Assembly: GCF_900091585.1 (NCBI RefSeq)
Contig: NZ_FMHT01000003.1
Coordinates: 5,420,001-5,484,000 of the forward strand
DNA length: 64,000 nucleotides
Source of the DNA: Micromonospora nigra
Lineage (GTDB): Bacteria; Actinomycetota; Actinomycetes; Mycobacteriales; Micromonosporaceae
Direction of reading: 5' to 3'
A model generated the notes under the pieces. It saw nothing but the letters and a program-made list of their open reading frames with translations. It was not told the origin of the DNA and did not search any database. The number at the start of each line of letters is the position of its first letter. Within the stretch, counting starts at the first letter, position 1. The position numbers and the translations under genes are program-made. Below, in pieces: positions 31,849-39,944 of this stretch.

Positions 31849-33054
31849 CTAGACGGCGCGTAGCTGGGGACCACCTGGGGACCGACGGGCCTTCAAGTGG
31901 GCGCTGAGCGCCGTTCCCGCGTCGGTGAATGACTGCCGGTCGGGGTGTAGGTACCGCTGGGTGGTGGTCAGCGACCCGTGACCCGCGATCTTCCGTAGGA
32001 CGTGCACCGGTACGCCTGCGTCGGCCATCCAGGTGAGGCCTGTGTGCCGTAGGTCGTGTCGGCGTAGGTGTTCGTATCCGAGCTTCGTGACCACCTCATC
32101 CCAATGCGTCGCGTCGCGGAGAACGGCGGTACTGATTCGGCCACCGCGCGGGCCGGTGAACAGCCTGGATTCCGGCTTGGACGCGGCGTCCAGGCGGTGA
32201 GCCACGATCGGCCGTACCTCTTCGATCAGCGGCACGGTCCGGGCGCGCTTTCCCTTGGTGCCCTTGTCGATGAGGCCACCTGGGCTGGGGGTGGTTTGGC
32301 GGCGGACCGTCCACATCCACGTTTCCCGGTCGATGTCCTCGGCCCGCACGCCGGAAACCTCACCGATTCGAGCGGCGGTACAGGCGGCGAATATCACCAC
32401 GTCGGCCCACCCGGTGAAGTGATTCGCGGACCGGTCGACCAGGGCAGCGGCAAGCTTGGTCAGCGTTTCCCAATCGGGCAGGGCCAGTGAGCGTGGATCG
32501 TCCAACTCGTCGGCGGCCCGTTGGTATTCGCGCTGCCATCCGGTCACCTGGGCGGGATTCCGTTGGATGATGCCGTCCCGTACGGCCTGTTCCATCACCC
32601 GGACCAGCACGGCGAGACTGTTCTTCACTGTCGATCGGCTGTATTCGTCGGCAATCCAGGAATGCACCGCCCGATCCACCGCACCATTGGTGATCATCCG
32701 AACCGGAATGTGACCGAGCGTCGGCACCACCCGCTTGCGCCAACCCGCCAGGTAAGGATCAAGGGTTTTGCGTTCCAAGCCGCGTAGGGCCAGCGTCATC
32801 ACGCTCTCGCCGTACTCGGCGAGGCGCTTGGTCGCGGCGATCGGGTCGACGCCACCTTGTGCGGCGCTGGCCATGCCGTCGATCCAGGCTTGCGCTTCTT
32901 CCGGTGTGGCGACCGTCGTTGACTTGGACAGCCGGCGGTTGCTGGTCGGGTCGGTCCACCGCACCCGCGCCCGGTAGGGCCGGTCGCGGCCGGGCCGGTG
33001 CTCAACGTCGGTGGCCAGGCGCACGCCGATCGGTGGTTGCTGCGGCGTGACCAT
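31849..33054 (-). CDS. Tyrosine recombinase integrase of the AICE
   Basis: A 401-residue phage-type integrase mediating tRNA-Pro integration. The N-terminal part (about 1-170) has an arm-binding-like region and a SAM-like core-binding domain. Catalytic residues are Arg in AARIGEVSG, His-x-x-Arg in RRHDLRHTGL, His in AGHGSLTT and Tyr in TQRYLH. ATG 33054 overlaps the stop of the excisionase gene (ATGA); a frame extending to 33093 is not used. Its 3' end contains one candidate arm-type site. Confidence 0.95.
   Translation of the reverse strand: MVTPQQPPIGVRLATDVEHRPGRDRPYRARVRWTDPTSNRRLSKSTTVATPEEAQAWIDGMASAAQGGVDPIAATKRLAEYGESVMTLALRGLERKTLDPYLAGWRKRVVPTLGHIPVRMITNGAVDRAVHSWIADEYSRSTVKNSLAVLVRVMEQAVRDGIIQRNPAQVTGWQREYQRAADELDDPRSLALPDWETLTKLAAALVDRSANHFTGWADVVIFAACTAARIGEVSGVRAEDIDRETWMWTVRRQTTPSPGGLIDKGTKGKRARTVPLIEEVRPIVAHRLDAASKPESRLFTGPRGGRISTAVLRDATHWDEVVTKLGYEHLRRHDLRHTGLTWMADAGVPVHVLRKIAGHGSLTTTQRYLHPDRQSFTDAGTALSAHLKARRSPGGPQLRAV
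31866..31883 (+). promoter_or_regulatory. Candidate integrase arm-type site, left
   Basis: GGGGACCACCTGGGGACC is a pair of direct GGGGACC heptamers. It begins 98 bases inside attL, and the matching right-hand site ends 97 bases before attR. It lies within the integrase coding region. The symmetric placement suggests integrase or excisionase binding. Confidence 0.5.
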
Positions 33055-33323
33055 CAGGCCGCCTGCGGGTAGACGCGACGGGCCGACAGCCAACGCTCTA
33101 CATCGGCCGTCGCGTACTTCACCACCCGGTCAGAGATCTGGATGAACGGCGGACCCTGCAACGGTCGGAGAGTGCGCCACCGCCGGATGGTCGACGGGTC
33201 CACGTCGAGCAGTTCGGCTAGCTCCTCGGTGGACATGAATGGCTTGGGCGAGAGGCGGATGACGTTGTCTCCTTCCTGGCGGTCGGTCGCGTCTGCGGGC
33301 TGATTCTGCGGCACGAGTCGCAC
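33054..33323 (-). CDS. Excisionase-type helix-turn-helix protein
   Basis: An 89-residue protein with a MerR/excisionase winged-helix motif: MSTEELAELLDVDPSTIRRWRT, then a hydrophobic core (PPFIQISDRVVKYATADVERWLSARRV). GTG 33323 is chosen because GGAAAGG lies 8 bases before it; the frame continues to 33422. It is coupled to the integrase by ATGA, the usual xis-int arrangement. It should bind att-flanking DNA and steer recombination towards excision. Confidence 0.85.
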   Translation of the reverse strand: MRLVPQNQPADATDRQEGDNVIRLSPKPFMSTEELAELLDVDPSTIRRWRTLRPLQGPPFIQISDRVVKYATADVERWLSARRVYPQAA

Positions 33324-33525
33324 GGTGAGCGCCTTTCCGGGGTGATTGGACTCTGCGGTATGACAGGGAGGTATCGGCTCAGAAAGGCGTAGAACGGCCC
33401 GCTGAGAGCGCCGTAGACGCAAGATTTCGGGTGCCCAGGTGTACGGCGTAGGGCGGTTGCGTCTGTGTGGCTCTCAGCGGGCCGTTCGGTGGGCCGGTGG
33501 CCGACGGTCGGGCAGGGGTGGCCGG

Positions 33526-34842
33526 TCAGGGTCGGCGGTGGGTGACGTGTCGCCGGGGGGTATCCGTACCATCCGTACCAAGCTCGTTTTGCCTGGTCAG
33601 GTGCGGTACGGATTGGTGTGCTGGTACGGATTGATGCGTACCAGGGGCACGGCTGGGTGGGGTTGGTGGTACGGATCGATCCGTACCAGGCGGGTAATCC
33701 GTACCGGGGATGACCTGCGGAAACGAGGGTGGGACGGATGGTACGGATGGGGCGGGGCAGTACCGGTTCCATGCGTCGGTGAAGGCTTCTCGGGTGTAGC
33801 CCTTGGCCTGGCCGACGGGGAAGCGGATGGTGGTCGAGGTGATGCCGAACTCGCGGAGCAGGTCGCCGAGTCGCTTGCCGGTGAGGCCGGTTGGCCCGAA
33901 TCCTGCCCAGGGTGCTTCGTCGTCGCCGTTGAGCGCGGCGAGTAGGTCGTGTGTGGATGCGGCGGGCGGGTCGCCGAGCACGGTGAACGCGGTCCGTACG
34001 TCGGCGAGTAGCCGTACGCGGGTGGAGACGTTGCCTGCTTCGTCGGCCTCAGCGGTGAGGGTGGTGACGGCGTGCCGGGCACGGGTCGGCCAGGTGCCAC
34101 CGGCCAGGTCGGCGACGGCTACGAGGGGTTCCCAGGTGTCGGCGGCGCGGTCTTCGACGGGCATGGGTGGTTCCGCGGCTTCGAGTGCGGCGAGGTTCGC
34201 GCCGAGCCATACGGTGAGGCGTTGCGCGATCGCGCGTAGGGCGGGTCCGTCGCGGCGGTGCCGGTAGGGGGCGACGGTTTCGCCGGGGGCACGGCGGCGC
34301 ATCCGGACGACGACGGCGCGGTCTTCGATGGTGTCGGGCATCGCGCCGATACCGGCCAGTGCCGCCATGGCAAAGGTGGGGATCTTCTCCAATCGCTGTG
34401 TGCCGGCGTCCCATCGGATCGCGGGCCGGTTGCGTTGGTGGCCGGCGTTGAGTAGTCCGCGTAGGTCTTCGTTGGCGTCGGCGTTCTTCCCGCCGAAGAT
34501 GGTGTCGGCTTCGTCGACGAGCAGGGTGGGCGGGTTGTCGGTGCCGATGGCTCGGTAGACGGCAGCGGGTGAGGCGTTGACGGTGATCAGCGGGTTGTGG
34601 CAGCACCCTTCCACCACATCCAACAGCCGAGACTTGCCGCACCGCTTCTCCGGTGCCCGGATGACGAGGCGGGGCGCGTGCGCCCAGGCGGGTTGGGCGT
34701 GGGTGGCGGCGATCCACAGCGCCACGGCGTCGACTGCCTCGGCGGACGGCAGGATCACGTATCGGGTCAGGGCAGCGTGGAGGGTGTCGAGGATGGCCGC
34801 GCCGTCGATCGGCTCACTGGGGGTTCTGGTCGGGTCGGGCAT
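33526..34842 (-). CDS. DUF3631-domain ATPase (replication module)
   Basis: A 438-residue protein starting at ATG 34842 (AAGGCAGGTGA before it). It has a Walker A-like APEKRCGKSRLLDVVEG, Walker B LLVDEADTIFGG, and a C-terminal half typical of DUF3631 (KRLGDLLREFGITSTTIRFPVGQAKGYTREAFTDAWNRYCP). DUF3631 proteins occur with primase-polymerases in actinobacterial mobile elements and are thought to act as replicative helicase-like ATPases. The last 65 residues are low-complexity Pro/Ser/Thr/Gly repeats (GTDRSVPP) encoded by the iteron-like array. The frame extends upstream through the methyltransferase gene but has no functional start there. Confidence 0.82.
   Translation of the reverse strand: MPDPTRTPSEPIDGAAILDTLHAALTRYVILPSAEAVDAVALWIAATHAQPAWAHAPRLVIRAPEKRCGKSRLLDVVEGCCHNPLITVNASPAAVYRAIGTDNPPTLLVDEADTIFGGKNADANEDLRGLLNAGHQRNRPAIRWDAGTQRLEKIPTFAMAALAGIGAMPDTIEDRAVVVRMRRRAPGETVAPYRHRRDGPALRAIAQRLTVWLGANLAALEAAEPPMPVEDRAADTWEPLVAVADLAGGTWPTRARHAVTTLTAEADEAGNVSTRVRLLADVRTAFTVLGDPPAASTHDLLAALNGDDEAPWAGFGPTGLTGKRLGDLLREFGITSTTIRFPVGQAKGYTREAFTDAWNRYCPAPSVPSVPPSFPQVIPGTDYPPGTDRSVPPTPPSRAPGTHQSVPAHQSVPHLTRQNELGTDGTDTPRRHVTHRRP
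33562..33748. repeat. Iteron-like array of ATCCGTACC (candidate origin)
   Basis: Eight exact copies of the 9-mer ATCCGTACC or its complement lie at 33562, 33571, 33605, 33623, 33668, 33679, 33697 and 33740; one copy with a mismatch is at 33634. Two face each other to form the 20-bp palindrome GGTACGGATCGATCCGTACC at 33668-33687. The array is in the 3' end of the DUF3631 gene. Density and palindrome suggest a replication origin or protein-binding region of the element. Confidence 0.7.
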
Positions 34843-34846
34843 GGGT

Positions 34847-35554
34847 TCACCTGCCTTGATGGTGGTCGAGGATGATGCGGCCGATGTGTTCGGCGACAGC
34901 GGGGACGACGGCGTTGCCGAGGGCGGTAACTCGGTCCACCCGGCCGGGAAGCCCATCAACCACTCGACCCACTCGGGGTTCAGCGGGCCACCGGCCCGCT
35001 CCGACAGGGGCCGTCCGGGCCGGTTCCAACCAGCGCCGCGCCGGCCGTCCCTCGCGGTGGGCGTGGGCCAGGACGAACAGGCGGGGTCGTGGGTGTGGGG
35101 CGCCCATCTCGCAAGCGCGGACAATGCCGGCGCGGGCGGTGTATCCGAGCCGGTCGAGGTCTCGGAGCACGAAACGAAGTCCCTGGGTGCGGTGGCCGAG
35201 GACGTTTTCTCCGATGACGTAGCGGGGGCGTAGGGCGTGGATGACGCGGGCCATCTCGGGCCAGAGCCACCGTTCGTCGTCCGTGCCGCGACGGGGTCCG
35301 GCCAACGATTCGGGTTGGCAGGGGTAGCCACCGGCGACAACATCGACGCGTGGGCGAGGCTTGCTGCGCCACCAGGTGGTAGCGGTGCGTACGTCGTCAT
35401 GGCAGGGCACCTCCGGCCAGTGCTTGCGTAGGACGGCACGGCAGAACGCGTTGATTTCGACGTGGCCGACGATCCGCATCCCGGCGCGTTGCAGGCCGAG
35501 AGACAGGCCACCGATGCCGGCGAACAGTTCCAACACGTTCAGCGGCTCGGTCAT
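34847..35554 (-). CDS. C5-cytosine DNA methyltransferase
   Basis: A 235-residue C5 methyltransferase. Motif I is VLELFAGIGGLSLGLQRAGM, motif IV is GGYPCQPESLAG with the catalytic Cys, motif VI is VIGENV, motif VIII is RPRLFVLAHA, and the C-terminal TALGNAVVPAVAEHIGR matches motif X. It is shorter than cellular enzymes, as is usual for phage and element copies. ATG 35554 overlaps the primase-polymerase stop (ATGA) and it ends 4 bases before the DUF3631 start. It likely protects element DNA from host restriction. The alternative frame across its 3' end also resembles methyltransferase sequence. Confidence 0.92.
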   Translation of the reverse strand: MTEPLNVLELFAGIGGLSLGLQRAGMRIVGHVEINAFCRAVLRKHWPEVPCHDDVRTATTWWRSKPRPRVDVVAGGYPCQPESLAGPRRGTDDERWLWPEMARVIHALRPRYVIGENVLGHRTQGLRFVLRDLDRLGYTARAGIVRACEMGAPHPRPRLFVLAHAHREGRPARRWLEPARTAPVGAGRWPAEPRVGRVVDGLPGRVDRVTALGNAVVPAVAEHIGRIILDHHQGR

Positions 35555-36459
35555 GCGGCGACTCCTTCGGCTCGGAAGCCGCCACGGATGGCGGCGCGAA
35601 TGTCGCGGTCGGTTTGCTCGGCGCGGCGGCCGGCGTCGGTGAGGGCGGCGATGGCGTCGGCGTGGTCGATGGCTCCGGCGGTGACCATCCGGGCCACGCC
35701 CCGCGCTGCGCCGTAGAGGGTGGTGCGGCGCACGCCTTCGGGGGCGGCGGTGACGCGGTCGAGTAGCACGGCTAGGAGGCGGTCGGGATGGGAGATGCCC
35801 CCCGCCTCACGTACGCGCGTTGGGCCGGTCACGGCCGGGATGGGTGGTGCCGGCGGCGGCAGGCAGGCCGTCAGCAGGGCGGGGGGCATCTCCCCTACCT
35901 CCGTGTCCCTGCCGGTCGCCCATCGGTACGGGCGTCCGGTGCGCGGGTGCACCGACGGCGGCAGCACGACGTAACCGCCATCGGCCTTTACGTCGACCCC
36001 GGGGCCGAGTCCTTGTCCCGGCTTGCCCTGGCTGCATGGCACTCGGCGGCCGGGGTGCCGGTAGTACAGGTGCCACCCACCGGAGCCGGTGCCCACGTAC
36101 GCGGTCGGCGGCAGAAGTCCCCGGCTGATGAGGTCGGTCATGGTGGTGCGGCCATCGTGGGCGGGGTCGATGTCGATGACGACGGTTCCCGAGGCGGCAC
36201 CGGTGCGCAGTGCTAGCTGTCCGTTGGGGACGGCGGCCACGATCGCGGCCACCCGCTCGGGGTCGGTGGTGGCGGCGTAGAAGCCGTGACAGGTCAGGCA
36301 CGAACAGCGTTCCTGATCGTGGGTCGGGTCTTCGTCGGCTTTCGGGCAGGCCGGGCAGTTGGCCACGGGCCGTTTGGTGCGGCCGAGCATGAACACCGGC
36401 CACCCACGACCGGCGTACGCCAGCGCGGCGGCGGTGACCAGCCGGGCAGGGTCGGGCAT
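35551..36459 (-). CDS. Bifunctional DNA primase/polymerase (prim-pol)
   Basis: A 302-residue AEP-type primase-polymerase. After AALAYAGRGWPVFMLG it has a Cys-rich zinc segment (CPACPKADEDPTHDQERCSCLTCHGFYA), the metal-binding TVVIDIDPAHDG, GSGGWHLYYRHPG and GVDVKADGGYVVLPPSVH, as in PF09250-like proteins. ATG 36459 has AAAGGAG upstream. With DUF3631 it probably makes up the replication initiation machinery of the element in place of a rolling-circle RepSA protein. Confidence 0.92.
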   Translation of the reverse strand: MPDPARLVTAAALAYAGRGWPVFMLGRTKRPVANCPACPKADEDPTHDQERCSCLTCHGFYAATTDPERVAAIVAAVPNGQLALRTGAASGTVVIDIDPAHDGRTTMTDLISRGLLPPTAYVGTGSGGWHLYYRHPGRRVPCSQGKPGQGLGPGVDVKADGGYVVLPPSVHPRTGRPYRWATGRDTEVGEMPPALLTACLPPPAPPIPAVTGPTRVREAGGISHPDRLLAVLLDRVTAAPEGVRRTTLYGAARGVARMVTAGAIDHADAIAALTDAGRRAEQTDRDIRAAIRGGFRAEGVAA

Positions 36460-36549
36460 AGAGGGAACTCCTTTCCGGTGCGGCGGTCCAAGCCGGGGCG
36501 GGTCGGGCGCTAGCCACCAGGGGTGAGGGCGCGAAGCGCGCCGATCAGG

Positions 36550-36768
36550 TCATGCCGCCAGCGGCAGCGAACCGGAACGCGGCGGCCGAGCCGGGCGGCG
36601 CTGGTGGCGTTCCTGTGCACAGGCGGCGCAGTCACGCCGTTGCAGGTAGACCGGCCGTCCACTACGGGTGTTCGTGCCGTCCACCCGCCGTCCGCAGACG
36701 TGGGGGTAGGGCTCGTCGTCGTTGACCGGTCGGCCGAGTGCCGCGCTCGCGGCAAGCCACCGCGCCAT
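36550..36768 (-). CDS. Small AICE protein with paired cysteines (unknown)
   Basis: A 72-residue basic protein starting at ATG 36768 (GAGGTGGTGAACCG before it). It has HVCGRRVDGTNTRSGRPVYLQRRDCAACAQERHQ: three Cys and several Arg/His that could bind zinc. The larger frames overlapping here have poor starts. Function unknown; it sits between the primase-polymerase and the spread-type genes. Confidence 0.55.
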   Translation of the reverse strand: MARWLAASAALGRPVNDDEPYPHVCGRRVDGTNTRSGRPVYLQRRDCAACAQERHQRRPARPPRSGSLPLAA

Positions 36769-36772
36769 CGGT

Positions 36773-37063
36773 TCACCACCTCGGCCGGGGCCGAGCGGCG
36801 ATCGCGGCGCGGGTGACGGCGTGCCGTAGGTCGCCGAGTAACCCGACCAACTGTCGGCGGGCGGCCACCTCGGCGGGGGCGAGGGCGACTCGTAGCCGGA
36901 TCTCGGCGTGGTCTCGGCCGGCGGCGGTCCGCACGCGCACGAGCACGGCCCGCGCCCGTCCGGGGACGTCGACCACGATTTCCGGCGAGCGGTGTTCGCC
37001 AAGGTTGCAGCGGTGGTCCCGGCCGCACCAGTCGGTGTGCCCGGCGGCGCTGCGGCGGTTCAT
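36773..37063 (-). CDS. Small AICE protein (unknown)
   Basis: A 96-residue protein beginning MNRRSAAGHTDWCGRDHRCNLGEHRS, with paired Cys/His near the start, then a predicted beta-then-helix region (EIVVDVPGRARAVLVRVRTAAGRDHAEIRLRVAL...). It overlaps the next upstream gene by ATGA. Similar short proteins are common beside prim-pol genes in actinobacterial elements, to my recollection, but no function is known to me. Confidence 0.65.
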   Translation of the reverse strand: MNRRSAAGHTDWCGRDHRCNLGEHRSPEIVVDVPGRARAVLVRVRTAAGRDHAEIRLRVALAPAEVAARRQLVGLLGDLRHAVTRAAIAARPRPRW

Positions 37064-37308
37064 CGGTGCGCCTCAGCGTGTAGCCGGTGGAAGACGTTGT
37101 AGACGCGCCGTCCGGTGCGCAGTCTCATGCCTCGGTCACAGCGGCGGCAGGCGCGCGGGCGGCGCAGGAATCGGGTGGTGGTCTGGCCGGTGCCGGCGCA
37201 CCGTTGGCAGGTCTTGAACGGGCTCACCCAACACAAAAGACCGTAACCAAGCGTGACCAGTGCGGGGATGGTGGCGAGGGTGATAGCGGCTTTGGTCAGG
37301 GGGTTCAC
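37060..37308 (-). CDS. Small membrane protein with zinc-knuckle-like tail
   Basis: An 82-residue protein. GTG 37308 is chosen because TTGGAGG lies just before; TTG 37320 is also possible. One membrane helix (AAITLATIPALVTLGYGLLCWV) is followed by a rubredoxin-like CQRCAGTGQTTTRFLRRPRACRRCDRG with two Cys-x-x-Cys pairs. It may be a Spd-like spreading protein of the element, by position and topology only. It overlaps the next gene by ATGA. Confidence 0.65.
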   Translation of the reverse strand: MNPLTKAAITLATIPALVTLGYGLLCWVSPFKTCQRCAGTGQTTTRFLRRPRACRRCDRGMRLRTGRRVYNVFHRLHAEAHR

Positions 37309-37388
37309 GGCAGCCTCCAAGGCCGGTTTTTGGGCGTGAACGGCTGTGAGCTGCTATCCGCTAGAGGGCAGCTCATGATTCGGTTTGG

Positions 37389-37440
37389 GTGCTAGCGGGG
37401 GTGCTAGCGCTAGCAGCACGGGCCGCTAGCGCTAGCACCC
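37389..37440. promoter_or_regulatory. GCTAGC repeat cluster with 16-bp inverted repeat (candidate clt or operator)
   Basis: Five GCTAGC hexamers occur at 37391, 37403, 37409, 37425 and 37431. Arms GGGTGCTAGCGCTAGC (37399-37414) and GCTAGCGCTAGCACCC (37425-37440) are perfect complements with a 10-base spacer. The cluster lies 11 bases beyond the 3' end of the translocase gene and about 80 bases before the next operon. By analogy with Streptomyces plasmids it could be the TraB-recognised transfer locus; a repressor operator is the alternative. Confidence 0.6.
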
Positions 37441-37450
37441 TGCGGGGCGG

Positions 37451-39664
37451 TCAGTCGGCGGACCGTTTGCGGTCACGCTCCGCGATCGCGGCCAAGAGGT
37501 CGGTGTGCTTGATGCCGCGCCGGGTGACTGACTTGCCGTCGATGCGGCGACCCACGTCGGCGACCTTGACGGCCGGGTGGGGCTTGAGCGCGGTGGTGAG
37601 CTGTGCGGCTTCCCATCCGCCGTAGACGTCGGGTCGCAGTTCGGCGAGCAGACCGCACAGCGTCTCGTTCCACGCCGACTTCTCATCCCCCGGCCACACC
37701 TGCGCGAGGTCGCCGAGCACGTCGGCGACCGGGGCAACCTCGCGGGTCTGCTCGTCCGGCTTGGGCAGGGTGCCGGCCGTCTGGCGCAGCGCCACGGCGC
37801 GGGCGACGATGCGGCCGGCGGCGGTGGTGTCGACGTAGAACGACCGGACCGCCGAGGCTTTCGGTCCGAAGCCGCGCAGGATGCCCCACCCTGCTTCGAT
37901 GACCGGCTGAAACACCGTGGCCCGGTACCCGTTCTTGTACGCCGACGTGCCAAGGATCATGTCGTTCGCGGTCTGATCAGCGACGGACAGGCAGAACCGG
38001 GAGTTGACGTTGCGGGTGATGCCGGTCGGCAAGCTGTCCTTGTCCGGGATCTGTGTGCCGATCAGGATGATCACCCCGAGCGCCCGGCCAAGCTTGATGA
38101 CCTTTTCCAGGAGTTCCCCGGCGTCCTTGCCGTACTTGCTGGTCATCAGCTCTTGCAGCTCATCGAACCACGCCACCAGCGGGTGAAGGCCGGAGTCCTT
38201 GAGTGACGCCAGTTCCGGGGTGACCTTGTTCTCCGGGGCCTTGCCCAACCTCGCGTAGTGCTCGATGCGCTTGGAGCGGCGGCGGCACTCCTCGTACAGC
38301 CACTCGATGAACCCGAAGCACCGGGCGAGGGTGTCGTCATCGAAGCCGTTGCCGTACTCGGCCATCACCGGCTCCAACACCGCGAAGTCACCCACGCCCT
38401 TCAACTCGTACCCGCGAATCTCCGCCCGGGGGTCGAGGGCTGCGGCCAGGATCAGATCCCGCAACGCAAACGTCTTGCCGGACCCGGGCTGGCCACCGAA
38501 CAGGAAGTTGCGGAACATCAGATCCACGCTCACCGTGTCCAGCCGGGGCGTGGTGGCGAACGGGAACGGCTTGAACACGTCCACCTTCACCCCGGCGTTG
38601 AGCAGCGGCCAGGCGGGTTGCTTCATCTGCGAGGCCGGTTCATACCCGACCCACAGCGCGAGTCGGCCGGTGTGGCCCGGGGCGGGTTCGGGCCACACCT
38701 GATCCAGCGGCAACCGCATCGCCGATGCCAGCTTGCCGCGCCGGGCGACCACCTCGGCGGCTTCCACCCCGTAGGGCAGGTCCACCACGGCCAGGTGGCC
38801 GGGACCGTCACGGTGGATGTCGACCGGGAAGCTGATGGCCTTCGGATCCTTGGCCACCGCCGAATTGATCGCGGGCATCTGCAACGAGGTCAACGCCCGA
38901 CGCACCAGCTCGGCAGTCAGCTTGCGGTAGCGGGTGCCTTCGGTCACCCGGTCCGTGATCGGCCGGTCCGCCGGACGACCCCGGGTCGCCAACCACGGCA
39001 CCACCACCGCGCCGGCCACCGCCGACCACCACGACGGGCCGGCGGCCAGCACGATCACGCCGGTTCCGGTCCCCGCGGTTCCGGCCGCCAGCACCCACCA
39101 CCGCCACACGGACTGGCGCTGCCGGCGGGCGTCCAGCTTCAACCACGTGTCGGCGTCACCCCGCGACGCGGCGGCCTGCCGCAGGTGCCAGTTGCCTTCC
39201 TCGGCGGCGGCCCACCGGACGGCTTGGCCGATGCTGCGGACCGCGCCGATCGGAGCCCACGCCAGGGCCTTCACCGCGTACTTCGGCAACCGCACACCGT
39301 GATACGCGGCCACGTAACCGGCATCCTTCGTTTGGTGCTTCACAGCGGCGCGTAGGGCACGGCCCGAGCGCGCCCACTCGGCCAGGATCGGCCGGCGCTG
39401 CTGCTGCCGGGCCACCACCTCGGCCGGAACGTCGTCGGCCATGTCCACCGGCCCGCCGACCCGCTCCGGTCCCGCGTCAACCGTCTCCGCATCCTCGGCG
39501 TCGTTTGCGTCGTCCGCGTCGTCGGGGTCGGGGCCGGTCGGGGGGCGCGGGGCACGGCGGGCGCGAGCGTCGTCCAGGTCGACCACCTCGGCGTCCGGCC
39601 CGGTGGTGAGGTCAGCTTCGGCGGCCTGCCAGTCGAAACGGCCATCTTCATCAGGGGCAGTCAT
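37451..39664 (-). CDS. FtsK/SpoIIIE-type conjugal DNA translocase (TraB-like)
   Basis: A 737-residue ATPase. The N-terminal 90 residues are acidic and disordered; two membrane helices lie near 195-240. The motor domain has Walker A FGGQPGSGKTFALRDLIL near 410 and Walker B LHPLVAWFDELQELM near 520, then LIGTQIPDKDSLPTGI and a C-terminal winged-helix-like DNA-recognition region (VADVGRRIDGKSVTRRGIKHTDLLAAI). Such proteins move double-stranded DNA between mycelia. ATG 39664 follows GGAGGA. Acts at the hyphal membrane. Confidence 0.93.
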   Translation of the reverse strand: MTAPDEDGRFDWQAAEADLTTGPDAEVVDLDDARARRAPRPPTGPDPDDADDANDAEDAETVDAGPERVGGPVDMADDVPAEVVARQQQRRPILAEWARSGRALRAAVKHQTKDAGYVAAYHGVRLPKYAVKALAWAPIGAVRSIGQAVRWAAAEEGNWHLRQAAASRGDADTWLKLDARRQRQSVWRWWVLAAGTAGTGTGVIVLAAGPSWWSAVAGAVVVPWLATRGRPADRPITDRVTEGTRYRKLTAELVRRALTSLQMPAINSAVAKDPKAISFPVDIHRDGPGHLAVVDLPYGVEAAEVVARRGKLASAMRLPLDQVWPEPAPGHTGRLALWVGYEPASQMKQPAWPLLNAGVKVDVFKPFPFATTPRLDTVSVDLMFRNFLFGGQPGSGKTFALRDLILAAALDPRAEIRGYELKGVGDFAVLEPVMAEYGNGFDDDTLARCFGFIEWLYEECRRRSKRIEHYARLGKAPENKVTPELASLKDSGLHPLVAWFDELQELMTSKYGKDAGELLEKVIKLGRALGVIILIGTQIPDKDSLPTGITRNVNSRFCLSVADQTANDMILGTSAYKNGYRATVFQPVIEAGWGILRGFGPKASAVRSFYVDTTAAGRIVARAVALRQTAGTLPKPDEQTREVAPVADVLGDLAQVWPGDEKSAWNETLCGLLAELRPDVYGGWEAAQLTTALKPHPAVKVADVGRRIDGKSVTRRGIKHTDLLAAIAERDRKRSAD

Positions 39665-39766
39665 GATGGGGGTTCCTCCAATGAATCCGTTCGTGCGGGT
39701 CGGAATGGGGGCCGGCGGCACGGCCCGTGGTTTGCGAGGCCGGAGGGCCGTGCCGCCGGGCGGGGG

Positions 39767-39859
39767 TCAGACCTCCCACATGGCTCCGCACTGGGTGCAG
39801 ACCATGTACTTCTTCCCGTTGACGTAGGTGTAGTGGAAAGCGGGGTGCGGGCAGCTCAT
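39767..39859 (-). CDS. 30-residue zinc-ribbon mini-protein
   Basis: A 30-residue protein, MSCPHPAFHYTYVNGKKYMV followed by CTQCGAMWEV, with Cys-x-His and Cys-x-x-Cys pairs that could hold one zinc ion. GAAGGAG lies at ideal distance before ATG 39859. A longer frame upstream exists but is Arg-rich and has no good start. It precedes the translocase gene on the same strand. Function unknown. Confidence 0.7.
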   Translation of the reverse strand: MSCPHPAFHYTYVNGKKYMVCTQCGAMWEV

Positions 39860-39944
39860 GCCGAAGCTCCTTCGGTCAGGGGTGGTCCGGTCGGGCCACC
39901 TCCGCGCGGGCACCCGGTGATGGGCGGGTGCCCCACGGGGGCGG

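Noticed and set aside
33562..33748. CRISPR-like reading of the 9-mer array
   Set aside because: Repeats are short, in both orientations and irregularly spaced; iterons fit better.
34577..35233. Plus-strand frame opposite the DUF3631 and methyltransferase genes
   Set aside because: Both minus-strand genes show family motifs; the plus-strand product shows none.
35000..35511. Extended N-terminus of the DUF3631 gene through the methyltransferase gene
   Set aside because: ATG 34842 has a good ribosome site and the methyltransferase frame has intact catalytic motifs; the resemblance of the extension to methyltransferases is treated as a finding, not as a gene.
38258..39355. 365-codon plus-strand frame opposite the translocase gene
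   Set aside because: His/Gln/Gly/Arg-rich shadow of a well-supported FtsK/TraB-type gene.
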